Shown here one piece after another: positions 31,201 through 37,812 of a stretch of 64,000 bases of DNA (the stretch's first letter is position 1; every line of letters starts with the position of its first letter). Position numbers and translations under genes: made by a program. Below the pieces are notes generated by a model. The model saw only the letters and a program-made list of their open reading frames with translations, made no database searches and was not told where the DNA came from. Source of the stretch: Cupriavidus sp. WKF15 (GTDB lineage: Bacteria > Pseudomonadota > Gammaproteobacteria > Burkholderiales > Burkholderiaceae); contig NZ_CP119572.1 in the NCBI RefSeq assembly GCF_029278605.1, positions 620,001 to 684,000 of the forward strand, in the 5' to 3' direction.

Positions 31201-31763
31201 CGAAGGTGCGGCACGCCGAGGCGTCCTTGAATGCCGGCACGCGACTGAGTGAAGCGGTCGCACGCAATCTCTTCAAGCTGATGGCCTACAAGGACGAGTA
31301 CGAAGTCGCCAGGCTGCACACGGGCCGCGCCTTCCTTGACCAGATTGCGCAGACTTTCGAAGGCGAGTACCGCGTGGTCCACCACATGGCACCGCCGCTG
31401 CTGTCCCGGCGCAACGCGAAAGGCGAACTGGTGAAGCGCGCGTATGGTCCCTGGGTTCGCACGGCAATGAAGGCGCTGGCGCGGATGAGGAGCTTGCGCG
31501 GCACGCCGCTGGATCTGTTCGGCTACACCGCCGAACGCAAGATGGAGAGGGCGCTGATCACCCGCTATCAGGCCACGATCGAAGAAGTCCTGGCGGCACT
31601 TGGCAAGAACAACCTGTCCGTCGCTGTCGAGATTGCGAACCTGCCCGATGAAATCCGGGGCTTTGGTCACGTGAAGGAGCGCCACCTCGCGACGGCCCTG
31701 CCGCGCCTGGATAGCCTCATGGGCCAGTGGCGTACAGCGGCGGGATCGAGATCCAGTTCCTGA
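28209..31763 (+). CDS. Fused indolepyruvate ferredoxin oxidoreductase-type enzyme
   Basis: A 1184-residue single-chain 2-oxoacid:ferredoxin oxidoreductase, oxidatively decarboxylating aryl- or branched 2-oxo acids to acyl-CoA. The N-terminal part has GYRGSPLGTYD, usual at the domain entrance. The TPP region includes CPGCPHNTST and GIGCHGMAAWMD (about residues 463-500). The iron-sulfur region is CEGCGDCSKQSNC with CNKDLSCVNGFCPSF (about residues 663-720). The gamma-type domain starts GVGGTGVVTIGQVLG (about residue 757) and includes GMAQMGGATWSHVQ. Length matches the fused proteobacterial type. A strong terminator follows. Remnants of its 3' end recur at about 36228-36411. Confidence 0.9.
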   Translation: MSVLTSTPVRDISPSAEDTRQSGETSSFTFFNGVQALVRLPLLQQKRDALAGRRTAGFISGYRGSPLGTYDQALWNASVELKAHDIVFQPGLNEELAADAVWGTQQLSYDAKHSKFDGVFGIWYGKGPGVDRSLDALKHANLSGTAALGGVMAVAGDDHVSKSSTLAHQSDQTFIAAGIPVIAPAYVQDILDLGLHAFAMSRFAGIWTGMKTVQEVVESATSVDLDPLRVRIALPEDFRMPDGGIHIRWPDDPLEQEARLMQAKWPAALAYVRANRLNHNVIEGRADRVGIIASGKAFADVRRALLDLGLDDATCRQIGLRLHKVNVPWPLEPQGLREFALGLREVLVVEEKRPIIESQVKDELYHCPPNLRPRVAGKFDLASGDGDVGGEWRHSHAHQDWLLRAPADLTPALIAKAIARRLKQLGVPADIAARMDVRLAIIAAKESALNVPQGTGAQRQPWFCPGCPHNTSTNVPEGSQAMAGIGCHGMAAWMDRATAWAQMGGEGAPWIGQAPFSTRRHMFANLGDGTYNHSGFLAIRQAVSAKANITYKILFNSAVAMTGGQPIDGGLDVASMTRELEAEGVRRIDVVTDAPENYANATRLAPGVKVHHRSELDAVQRELREVEGVTALIYDQVCATKKRRERKRGTRADATQHVFINDLVCEGCGDCSKQSNCVAVQPRETELGRKRQVNQSTCNKDLSCVNGFCPSFVTIEGGSLKQPTKPASAKASPVSLPEPTLPLARSAWGILIAGVGGTGVVTIGQVLGMAAHLEGKGVVTQDTTGMAQMGGATWSHVQIADEPDAIHGACVAMANADLLIGCDAIVAGHKTSLTTLAPSRSFVVLNTHATPTAAFVRNPDWQSPHAECQQMLESVVGKEAVAAFDAESIATRMLGSSVYTNMLLLGHAWQSGRIPLPREAILRAVEMNGVKVKENKAAFELGRRCAHDPAWAQSGDTAAQTITFTRKPSLDALVDTRAKFLTDYQNAAYADRYRVFVAKVRHAEASLNAGTRLSEAVARNLFKLMAYKDEYEVARLHTGRAFLDQIAQTFEGEYRVVHHMAPPLLSRRNAKGELVKRAYGPWVRTAMKALARMRSLRGTPLDLFGYTAERKMERALITRYQATIEEVLAALGKNNLSVAVEIANLPDEIRGFGHVKERHLATALPRLDSLMGQWRTAAGSRSSS

Positions 31764-31817
31764 GGGGTATTCAAGGGATAGCACTTGGCTCCGCGCCCGG
31801 GGGAATCACCCGGACTT

Positions 31818-31855
31818 GGCCGCCAGCGGAAACACCGCTGGCGGCCATTTTTTTT
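31818..31855 (+). terminator. Rho-independent terminator after the 2-oxoacid oxidoreductase gene
   Basis: A perfect 12-base stem, GGCCGCCAGCGG with CCGCTGGCGGCC, around the loop AAACA, followed by A and eight T. This is a textbook terminator 55 bases after the stop. Confidence 0.93.
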
Positions 31856-31905
31856 GCCCTCGCGGCGTGGCGCCTGGCAACCCGACGACCCTGCGCCCCC
31901 GGCGA

Positions 31906-31921
31906 TGTTGTCTTGATGACA
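31906..31921. promoter_or_regulatory. Orphan Crp/Fnr-like palindrome
   Basis: TGTTG-TCTTGA-TGACA has the same 5-6-5 form as the cluster operators with one changed base. No -10 box sits at the expected distance on either strand, and no gene starts nearby. It may be a remnant of a deleted promoter. Confidence 0.35.
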
Positions 31922-32396
31922 ACTCCGAGATGAAAATCGCTTGAACTGCCTGCAATCAGACAGGACCTGTTTGAGGCGGCCGACCGGCTATGCCGACTAC
32001 GGTGTGACGAGTTTACCGATAGCCGTCAATGCAAGGCCAGCGTGGGCGAACAGCCATTGACCGGGGACCCCTTGGCTGGTTTCGCCACCATCCGTTCGCC
32101 TAAGGCCAGGCTGCTGGGCAGGCGGCTGCGCGTGGCATTGGAGACTGCAGTCGAGGACGAGGGCTGGGCTGATCGTTATGAGCGTTGCGTATCAGAACCG
32201 GCGAGATCAGTACGCGCGGGGAGTGGCTCGCTACGCCGAGAGCGAGATTGCGGCGCTCCTGTCGGACTGAACTTGCAGCCAGGGTTTTTTACGGGGACTT
32301 GCCTAATGGGTACTCGGGCTCAATGGAGTGCCCAGCAGAGGCGGGATGACGCGCACCTGCACGAAGGTGCGTCGGCTGTGGGAGTAGGGGGAGGAG
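31922..32396. other. Intergenic region without recognisable genes
   Basis: Between the terminator and the porin gene end. A 30-codon frame from 32178 (MSVAYQNRRDQYARGVARY onwards) might be the tail of a lost gene, but I cannot name it. Nothing else is supported. Confidence 0.4.
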
Positions 32397-32424
32397 CTAC
32401 TCGGGCCCAATGCTGCCCGAGTAG
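32397..32424 (-). terminator. Stem-loop downstream of the porin gene
   Basis: CTACTCGGGC pairs perfectly with GCCCGAGTAG over an 8-base loop, 37 bases past the porin stop. No T-run follows on the minus strand, so termination strength is uncertain. Confidence 0.5.
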
Positions 32425-32460
32425 CCGATTGCGCGGTGCCTGCCGGACTGGCGAAGGACC

Positions 32461-33633
32461 TCAGAACTTATGACGGATGCCGATGGCGGCGCCAAACTGG
32501 TTGGTGTTACCGCTTGCCAGGAAGTAGCTGCTGGCGAAGCCGTTCGCCGAGGAGTCGAAATTCAGTCCGGAGTTCTTGGCATAGGCGGTGGTCAGGTAGA
32601 CATCCGTGCGCTTGGAAAGGCTGTAGTCCGCTACGAAGCTGATTTGCCAGGGATTGGCCGGATTGGTCGACGGAGCCACCGAGCTGACACGCAGCGTCTT
32701 CAGGTCGTCATAGTAGTAAGCGAGCGTAAGACCGAGGGCAGAGGTGGCCTGGTAGTTTATCCCCACCCAATAATAATCATCGCGTAGAAGCGTGGCGTCG
32801 GTATTGCTCTTGCCATTTCCCCAGCGGTAGCCGGCCACGAATTTGGCCGGGCCCACGACATAGCTTGCCGCGATGCCAGCCTTTTTCGCTGTCCCTGGGC
32901 TGCCGGCCGTTACCGCGGCGTTCCACTGGTCATAGGCGAGGGACAAGCCGAGCCCATTCGAGCTGTACATCAGGCCCCCGCCATAGGCCGTGTTGTCACG
33001 AAAGTGACCCGGCACCTCGCCGGCACCTCCGTTCGCTAGCGGTGTGACGCCCAGAGCAGCCACGCCTACGCCAAAACTGTAGTGGGCAACTGCGGTGAGG
33101 CCGCCGAATACACCGGTGTACTTGACTGTGTTATCAGCGCGACCGTTAGGGCCAAGTTGAAGGAATACCGGCTCATACATTGATCCGTAGCTAAGCGGCG
33201 AGGCGTGGGCGAACATATCAAACATGGAGGAATACTGGCGGCCGAAGGTAAGCTTGCCGACGCTGTCACTCTGCACACCGACGAATGCCTGACGACCGAA
33301 AAGACGCCCCCCTTGCTGAAGCGCCCCGGTATCCAGTCCGAAGCCGCTTTCCAGTACAAACAGAGCCTTCAGGCCTGTGCCCAGGTCTTCTGTCCCCCGC
33401 AGTCCAAAGCGGGACCCCGACAAGCCGCCACTGCTGGCCAAGGAGAACCTGTTGCCGCCAGCCTGCTGCGTGATTACGCCAGTCGTGGGGTTGATTGTCG
33501 GAGCGCCAATTGCCATATGATTGACAAATTCAACCGGCACATCTGCTACCCCATACACCGTGACGCTCGACTCCGCCCAAGCGGTACCAGCGCACGCCAG
33601 CAGTGAAGCAGCGACAACTTGTTTTATCCTCAT
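32461..33633 (-). CDS. Gram-negative trimeric porin
   Basis: Outer-membrane porin of 390 aa. The signal peptide is MRIKQVVAASLLACAGTAWA, and the mature protein starts ESSVTVYGVADVPVEF, the classic first strand of Burkholderiales porins. Later segments include SRFGLRGTEDLGTGLKALFVLE and KLTFGRQYSSMFDMF, with a C-terminal phenylalanine (IGIRHKF) for barrel insertion. The ATG at 33633 is fixed by GAGGAGGAA 7 bases upstream; an ATG at 33660 is too early. It lies in the catabolic island and presumably admits the substrate. Confidence 0.92.
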   Translation of the reverse strand: MRIKQVVAASLLACAGTAWAESSVTVYGVADVPVEFVNHMAIGAPTINPTTGVITQQAGGNRFSLASSGGLSGSRFGLRGTEDLGTGLKALFVLESGFGLDTGALQQGGRLFGRQAFVGVQSDSVGKLTFGRQYSSMFDMFAHASPLSYGSMYEPVFLQLGPNGRADNTVKYTGVFGGLTAVAHYSFGVGVAALGVTPLANGGAGEVPGHFRDNTAYGGGLMYSSNGLGLSLAYDQWNAAVTAGSPGTAKKAGIAASYVVGPAKFVAGYRWGNGKSNTDATLLRDDYYWVGINYQATSALGLTLAYYYDDLKTLRVSSVAPSTNPANPWQISFVADYSLSKRTDVYLTTAYAKNSGLNFDSSANGFASSYFLASGNTNQFGAAIGIRHKF

Positions 33634-33928
33634 ATTCAAGTTCCTCCTCGTCCCTTTCATTTTTTTGGGAAGTCATTGGGGTTTCGCCCCGGCCTTTTCG
33701 CCGAGACAATTCGTGCGCCCATAACGGACGCGATGCTATGCAGGCAGACTCCTGCGACGGATCGGTGTGAACGCGTCCGGGAGGCTGCTGAATCTGGTTG
33801 CCGAGGACTACAGGAGGGGTGCAATGACGGAGCGTACGGCGTTGATGACGACACAGCGATACTGTGTGTTGGACTCCCCGATCCAATGATGTGCTTGAGG
33901 ACCGGCGTGTCCATGCGCTCGCTCTCGC
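33634..33928. other. Intergenic region between reductase and porin genes
   Basis: Presumably holds the porin promoter (minus strand). I see no TGTCR-N6-TGACA operator and no coding frame with recognisable content. Confidence 0.4.
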
Positions 33929-34897
33929 TTACAGGTCGAGCACCAGGTCCTGGGACTTGGCGCGCGAGCAGCAGATAATGATCTTGTCCCCGGCCAGCTT
34001 TTCGGCGTCCGAGAGGACAAAGTCGCGATGGTCCGGAGTGCCGGCGATCACCCCGGTTTCGCAGGCCCGGCACACGCCGCCCATACATGAGTAAGGTGCA
34101 TCCACGCCGGCAGCGAGTAATGCCTCGAGGATGGTGCTGTCCGGCCCGACTTCCACAACCTTGTCGGACTTCGACAGAACGACGCTGAAGGTGTCGTTTG
34201 CGCAGCCCTCTGCTGCTGGCGCAATGGGGGCGGCAAAGTATTCGAGGTGCACTTTGTCCTGGTCCAGATCTTTGCAGGCTTCGGTAAAAGACCGGAGCAT
34301 GGGAACCGGTCCGCAGCAGTAGAAGTCGCAGTCCGGCGAGCTGGACTCGACGATGGCCTGCAAGTCCAGCATCTTTTCCTTCATGCCACCATCAAAATTC
34401 AAATGAACAGTTCCTCCCGACCGGGATGCAAGCAGGAGGAACTCATCCACAAATGCGGCCCCCTCTCTTGTTCGTGCTGAGTAGTGCACGCACCAGGGTG
34501 CGCCGATCTCTGAAAGACGCTGCACCATGCTCCAGATGGGCGTGATGCCAATGCCACCAGCGATGAAAACAGAGGGAGCACCCGATTCACTAAGCGGAAA
34601 GTTATTGCGAGGCTCGGACAGCTGGACCTTTTGGCCGACTCTGAGCAAGTCGTGCATATATCGTGAGCCACCGGTACCCGAGGCTTCCCGATTGACGGCA
34701 ATCAGGTAGCGCTTTGAATCGCCCGGTCGATTGGTCAGGGAATAGCTCCGCACAAGGCCATTTGGCAGGTGCACGTCAACGTGCGCGCCCGCGGTGGGCA
34801 TGGGCCATTCCTGACCATCTGTCGGACGGAATTCGAAACCCAGAATGCCGTCGGCAAGCTGTTCAATTGCGTGCAGGATTGCGTTGAGTTTCTTCAT
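33929..34897 (-). CDS. Phthalate-dioxygenase-reductase-type ferredoxin reductase
   Basis: A 322-residue reductase with FMN, NAD and plant-type 2Fe-2S domains in that order. FMN region: VRSYSLTNRP. NAD region: FIAGGIGITPIWSM. The ferredoxin ligands are CMGGVCRACETGV (about residues 272-284) and a final Cys near IICCSRA. This domain order is that of PDR/VanB, partners of alpha-only Rieske oxygenases such as the one at 20704-22005. The genes are 12 kb apart and in opposite directions but share the same operator and promoter geometry. The ATG at 34897 is chosen because it lies downstream of the predicted transcription start near 34975; a frame from 35014 does not. Confidence 0.9.
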   Translation of the reverse strand: MKKLNAILHAIEQLADGILGFEFRPTDGQEWPMPTAGAHVDVHLPNGLVRSYSLTNRPGDSKRYLIAVNREASGTGGSRYMHDLLRVGQKVQLSEPRNNFPLSESGAPSVFIAGGIGITPIWSMVQRLSEIGAPWCVHYSARTREGAAFVDEFLLLASRSGGTVHLNFDGGMKEKMLDLQAIVESSSPDCDFYCCGPVPMLRSFTEACKDLDQDKVHLEYFAAPIAPAAEGCANDTFSVVLSKSDKVVEVGPDSTILEALLAAGVDAPYSCMGGVCRACETGVIAGTPDHRDFVLSDAEKLAGDKIIICCSRAKSQDLVLDL

Positions 34898-34981
34898 GAT
34901 CCAATGAGAAATCTGAAATTGACTCGACTGGGGAGCGCTGTCGCCAGGGCAAGTGGGAGGCGCCTCTGTCGTAATGAGCGG

Positions 34982-35024
34982 AGGATATGTCGCGCCCCAG
35001 AGCGTGTCTGTCATATTTGTGACA
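34982..35024 (-). promoter_or_regulatory. Class II Crp/Fnr-type promoter of the reductase gene
   Basis: Operator TGTCA-TATTTG-TGACA at 35009-35024 is a perfect 5-6-5 palindrome. Reading the minus strand, TATCCT at 34987-34982 is the -10 box, again exactly placed so the operator centre is at -41.5. Confidence 0.68.
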
Positions 35025-35106
35025 GTAATCGGAAGCTGCCACGCATGTGGCTTCGCTGTGACATGCGGGGACGGGGCCTTCCGGTCTTCAGGAGAGAGCG
35101 CGAGAT

Positions 35107-35149
35107 GTTTGTCTTTTTGACAGAACCAATGCGTGCGCTGTCCTACGGT
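35107..35149 (+). promoter_or_regulatory. Degenerate copy of the cluster promoter before the broken SDR gene
   Basis: A right half-site TGACA at 35118-35122 followed by GAACCAAT resembles the oxygenase promoter, and TACGGT at 35144-35149 sits at the same distance as the -10 box there. The left half-site is lost, apparently by a 3-base deletion (TTTGTC-TTTTT-GACA). Confidence 0.4.
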
Positions 35150-35264
35150 GTCAGGAACTTTGCGGTGGTGAGTTGATCGTCGTCGATGGTGGGACGCGTA
35201 GAAGTTGCCGGCATCCTAGTGACCAACTTTTCATGACTGGCTGCAACGTTATAGGAGAGTCACA

Positions 35265-35716
35265 GTGAGCCATGTACAGGCAAGATTGCTTCAGGACAAA
35301 GTCGAGGTCATCACGGGGGCGGGTCGTGGCATCGGGCGTGCCATTGCGCTGGCTCGGTGCCACCGTGGTGTGCAGCGCCCGACGTGAAGCCGATATCCGC
35401 GAGACCGCCGCGCTCATCGAGGCGGCGGGCGGGCCATGAATGCCGCACTTAGTGAACTATGCGTCGGGCACGAATCTCTTCTGTCAGGCCGGCGAAGCCT
35501 TTTGTGGCGTGGGTATTGTCGTCGGCAGTGCGAGTGTCGCATTGGGACAGAGCAAGATCGCCGACAGCGACCCTGCGCTTTGGCGTAAGACCATCGATTT
35601 CAATTTGATCGGCGCCTACCATGCTGCACACGCTGCCATCCCTTGCACTGTTCCTGGCCAGCGTGCCGGATCGGGGCCTGAGCTCCCAGAGCTTCAGCCT
35701 GATGCGCCGCGCCTGA
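35265..35716 (+). pseudogene. Broken short-chain dehydrogenase, relic duplicate of the gene at 47050
   Basis: It starts with GTG after AGGAGAG, as does the intact gene. Recognisable blocks are VITGAGRGIGRAIALA, then after a frame disruption VGSASVALGQSKIADSDPAL and FNLIGAYHAAHAAIP. Next comes a jump that removes about 80 codons, including the Tyr-x-x-x-Lys active site, and joins to the family-type ending LFLASVPDRGLSSQSFSLMRRA. Frameshifts and the deletion rule out function. Confidence 0.88.
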
Positions 35717-35799
35717 GGCCAGGCCGGGCAGAGATACAGGTCCAGCGATAACCGACGGCTGCAAAAGCCTTGCAGCCACTGCCCGCGCAAGGAGGGACT

Positions 35800-36043
35800 A
35801 TGGGCCGTTTAGTCCGCAGTGCCCCGCATGACTGGTTATACCGAGGTTGCCCGCTCGGTGGGACTGGATCCACATCGGATCCTGGCCGAAGTCGGGCTGC
35901 CCAGAAGCTGCCTGGACGCCGGCAATAAGCCGGTCTCGGCGAGTGCTGTCTACCGGCTGCTCGAAGTATCGGCGGCGGCATCCGGCGTCGAAGACTTAGG
36001 CTTGCGCATTGGCGGTGCGGGACTGGCTGGCGTGCGCGGCGGA
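35800..36043 (+). pseudogene. Truncated, frameshifted AraC-family regulator
   Basis: The start has GGAGG 6 bases upstream and encodes MGRLVRSA, a common beginning of AraC proteins with a PF12625-type ligand domain. The frame then shifts to TGYTEVARSVGLDPHRILAE and VGLPRSCLDAG, with SAVYRLLEVSAAASGVEDLGL after it. The protein breaks off after about 75 codons, just before a duplicated promoter. The DNA-binding domain is absent. Confidence 0.8.
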
Positions 36044-36066
36044 TCTGCGGAGCGGGCGGGGGCTTC

Positions 36067-36116
36067 TGTCGTCTTTATGACAGAACTAATTTATGCCCTC
36101 CCGTAAGATTGCCCCA
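36067..36116 (+). promoter_or_regulatory. Second copy of the class II Crp/Fnr-type promoter
   Basis: TGTCG-TCTTTA-TGACA at 36067-36082 and TAAGAT at 36104-36109 give the same -41.5 geometry. The surrounding 60 bases are nearly the same as those at 20480-20545, so this is a duplicated segment. It could now drive the oxidoreductase gene at 36512. Confidence 0.6.
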
Positions 36117-36187
36117 GCGCTTTTCCACAGCATGCGAAGGCGCATTCCGCTACAGGAACCGATCCCCTTCACGGCGTGAAGCCTGGT

Positions 36188-36411
36188 CGCTTCACTGACG
36201 TCGAACCCGGGGCCGCGCTGTGGAAGAGATCATCACGCAAGGGAACGCCCGCAACTATGCAGCGGTACTGCGTGCGGCTTCGATTGCCGAGAGGATTTGG
36301 GGATACGGTCACGTAAAGGAGTGCATTTTCAAGGCAGTGGATTCCAAATGGAATGATGCGGTGGCACAGCTTTCGAGCCGCGCAGTCTTCGAACTTAAGC
36401 AGGTTGCGTGA
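36188..36411 (+). pseudogene. Chimeric remnant: start of the Rieske gene joined to the end of the 2-oxoacid oxidoreductase gene
   Basis: Bases 36188-36222 encode RFTDVEPGAAL, matching the Rieske protein's RFTEVEPGAAL. From about 36228 the frame reads AERIWGYGHVKE, resembling IANLPDEIRGFGHVKER near the C-terminus of the 1184-residue enzyme. Together with the duplicated promoter just upstream, this looks like a second cluster copy collapsed by deletion. Confidence 0.72.
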
Positions 36412-36511
36412 GTTCGCACGACATATGACGTTTCAATTTGATCTGCCGGCCCCCCGCCGCCCTGCGGGGCGGCGACCACCCAAACACACTCCACCGAACA
36501 AGGAGAACGAC

Positions 36512-37483
36512 GTGAAGGCAGTGCGAGTGATTTCAAGCCCGGATGGCGGGCAAGTCGTCATCGAGGATATCCCCGCGCCCGTAGCCGGGCCCGGCCAGGT
36601 ACTGGTGCGTGTGCATGCCGCCGGGCTGAACCGGGGCGAGGTCATCCAGGCGAAGGAACTGCGTACTGGCAACACCATCACCACCGGTGTCGAGTTCGCC
36701 GGGGAGATCGCTGTGGTTGGCGACGGCGTGACCGGCTGGCACGAGGGCGACCGCGTGATGGGGCGCGGGCGCCGCTGCCAGGCCGAGTTCGTCCTGGCCG
36801 ACCCCATGGCACTTATGCCGATTCCTGTCGACCTGTCCTGGATTGAGGCCGCTGCCTTCCCCAACGTATTCATCACCGCACATGACGCACTGGTGGTCAA
36901 CGGCCGGCTCAAGGGCGGCGAGTCGGTGCTGGTCAATGGCGCCTCGGGCGGCGTGGCGATGGCGGCCATCCAGATCGCCTCGCTGATGGGCGCCAAGCCG
37001 GTGTTCGCTCAGTCGCGCTCGGCTGCGAAGCTGGACAAGATCAGCCAGTATGGCATCGACGTGGCCATTGATTCGTCCCGTGACGACCAGGTCGAGACCA
37101 TCATGCGCGCGACGGACGGGCGCGGCGTCGACATCATCATCGACACCGTTGGCGGCCCGGTCTTCGAGGCCAACCTGAAGAGCCTCGCCGTGCAGGGCCG
37201 GCTGGTCAACATCGCGCGTCTTGGCGCTCCCACCGCCCAGATCGACCTGACCCATCTATGGATGAAGCGCCTGCACCTAATCGGGGTCACCTTCCGCACG
37301 CGCTCGGCGCAGGAGCGCCTCGACTGCATCCAGGCCTGCGCCCGCGACATGCTCCCCTTCCTGCGCGCCGGACGCATCCGCCTGCCGATCGACCGCACCT
37401 TTGCCATGACGGACATCCACGCCGCGCATGCCTATATGAACCAGGACCAACACGTCGGCAAGATCGTGTTGACCCTCGACTAA
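36512..37483 (+). CDS. Zinc-independent quinone-oxidoreductase-type MDR enzyme
   Basis: A 323-residue medium-chain reductase. The N-terminal catalytic fold begins VKAVRVISSPDGGQVVIED and the nucleotide-binding motif is VNGASGGVAMAAIQ (about residues 143-156). No structural-zinc cysteines are seen, so it belongs to the NADPH:quinone reductase/enoyl reductase branch. The GTG at 36512 has AAGGAG 6 bases upstream and is preferred over the longer frame from 36353. It could be served by the duplicated operator promoter 400 bases upstream. Substrate unknown. Confidence 0.87.
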   Translation: MKAVRVISSPDGGQVVIEDIPAPVAGPGQVLVRVHAAGLNRGEVIQAKELRTGNTITTGVEFAGEIAVVGDGVTGWHEGDRVMGRGRRCQAEFVLADPMALMPIPVDLSWIEAAAFPNVFITAHDALVVNGRLKGGESVLVNGASGGVAMAAIQIASLMGAKPVFAQSRSAAKLDKISQYGIDVAIDSSRDDQVETIMRATDGRGVDIIIDTVGGPVFEANLKSLAVQGRLVNIARLGAPTAQIDLTHLWMKRLHLIGVTFRTRSAQERLDCIQACARDMLPFLRAGRIRLPIDRTFAMTDIHAAHAYMNQDQHVGKIVLTLD

Positions 37484-37529
37484 TGCTTCGTATAGAGCTC
37501 CTAAAGTCAACATGACCATCCAAATCAGG

Positions 37530-37730
37530 AGATGGGTCGCAAGGCGCTCTATGTCGGCCACCCGGATACCGCCCAATGGCGTCGAAGGCATGACCGGGGC
37601 GGAGAGCCGCCTGCTGCTCGACTTCCTGTACGAGCACTTGAACAGCCCCGACAACGTGTGCCGCCATATGTGGCAGGAAGGCGATGTCGCGATGTGGGAC
37701 AACCGCTGCACTATGCCGCTCATTTGCTTA
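37530..37730 (+). pseudogene. Remnant of a TauD/TfdA-family 2-oxoglutarate dioxygenase (copy 1)
   Basis: Only the region around the last iron ligand remains. GRKALYVGHP is in one frame, then after a shift GMTGAESRLLLDFLYEH and HMWQEGDVAMWDNRCTM. A second remnant of the same stretch is at 41351-41726. The N-terminal two-thirds are gone. Confidence 0.78.
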
Positions 37731-37812
37731 GAGTTGGTACAAAGCCCCTCGCAGCACGGGGCACCGCGCCAATCGCTGAATACCTGATTCCCGGGTGCTA
37801 TCCCATCGAGAT

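Noticed and set aside
33619..33978. A 119-codon plus-strand frame between porin and reductase
   Set aside because: It runs antisense to the porin leader and reductase end, with no ribosome site and no recognisable protein features.
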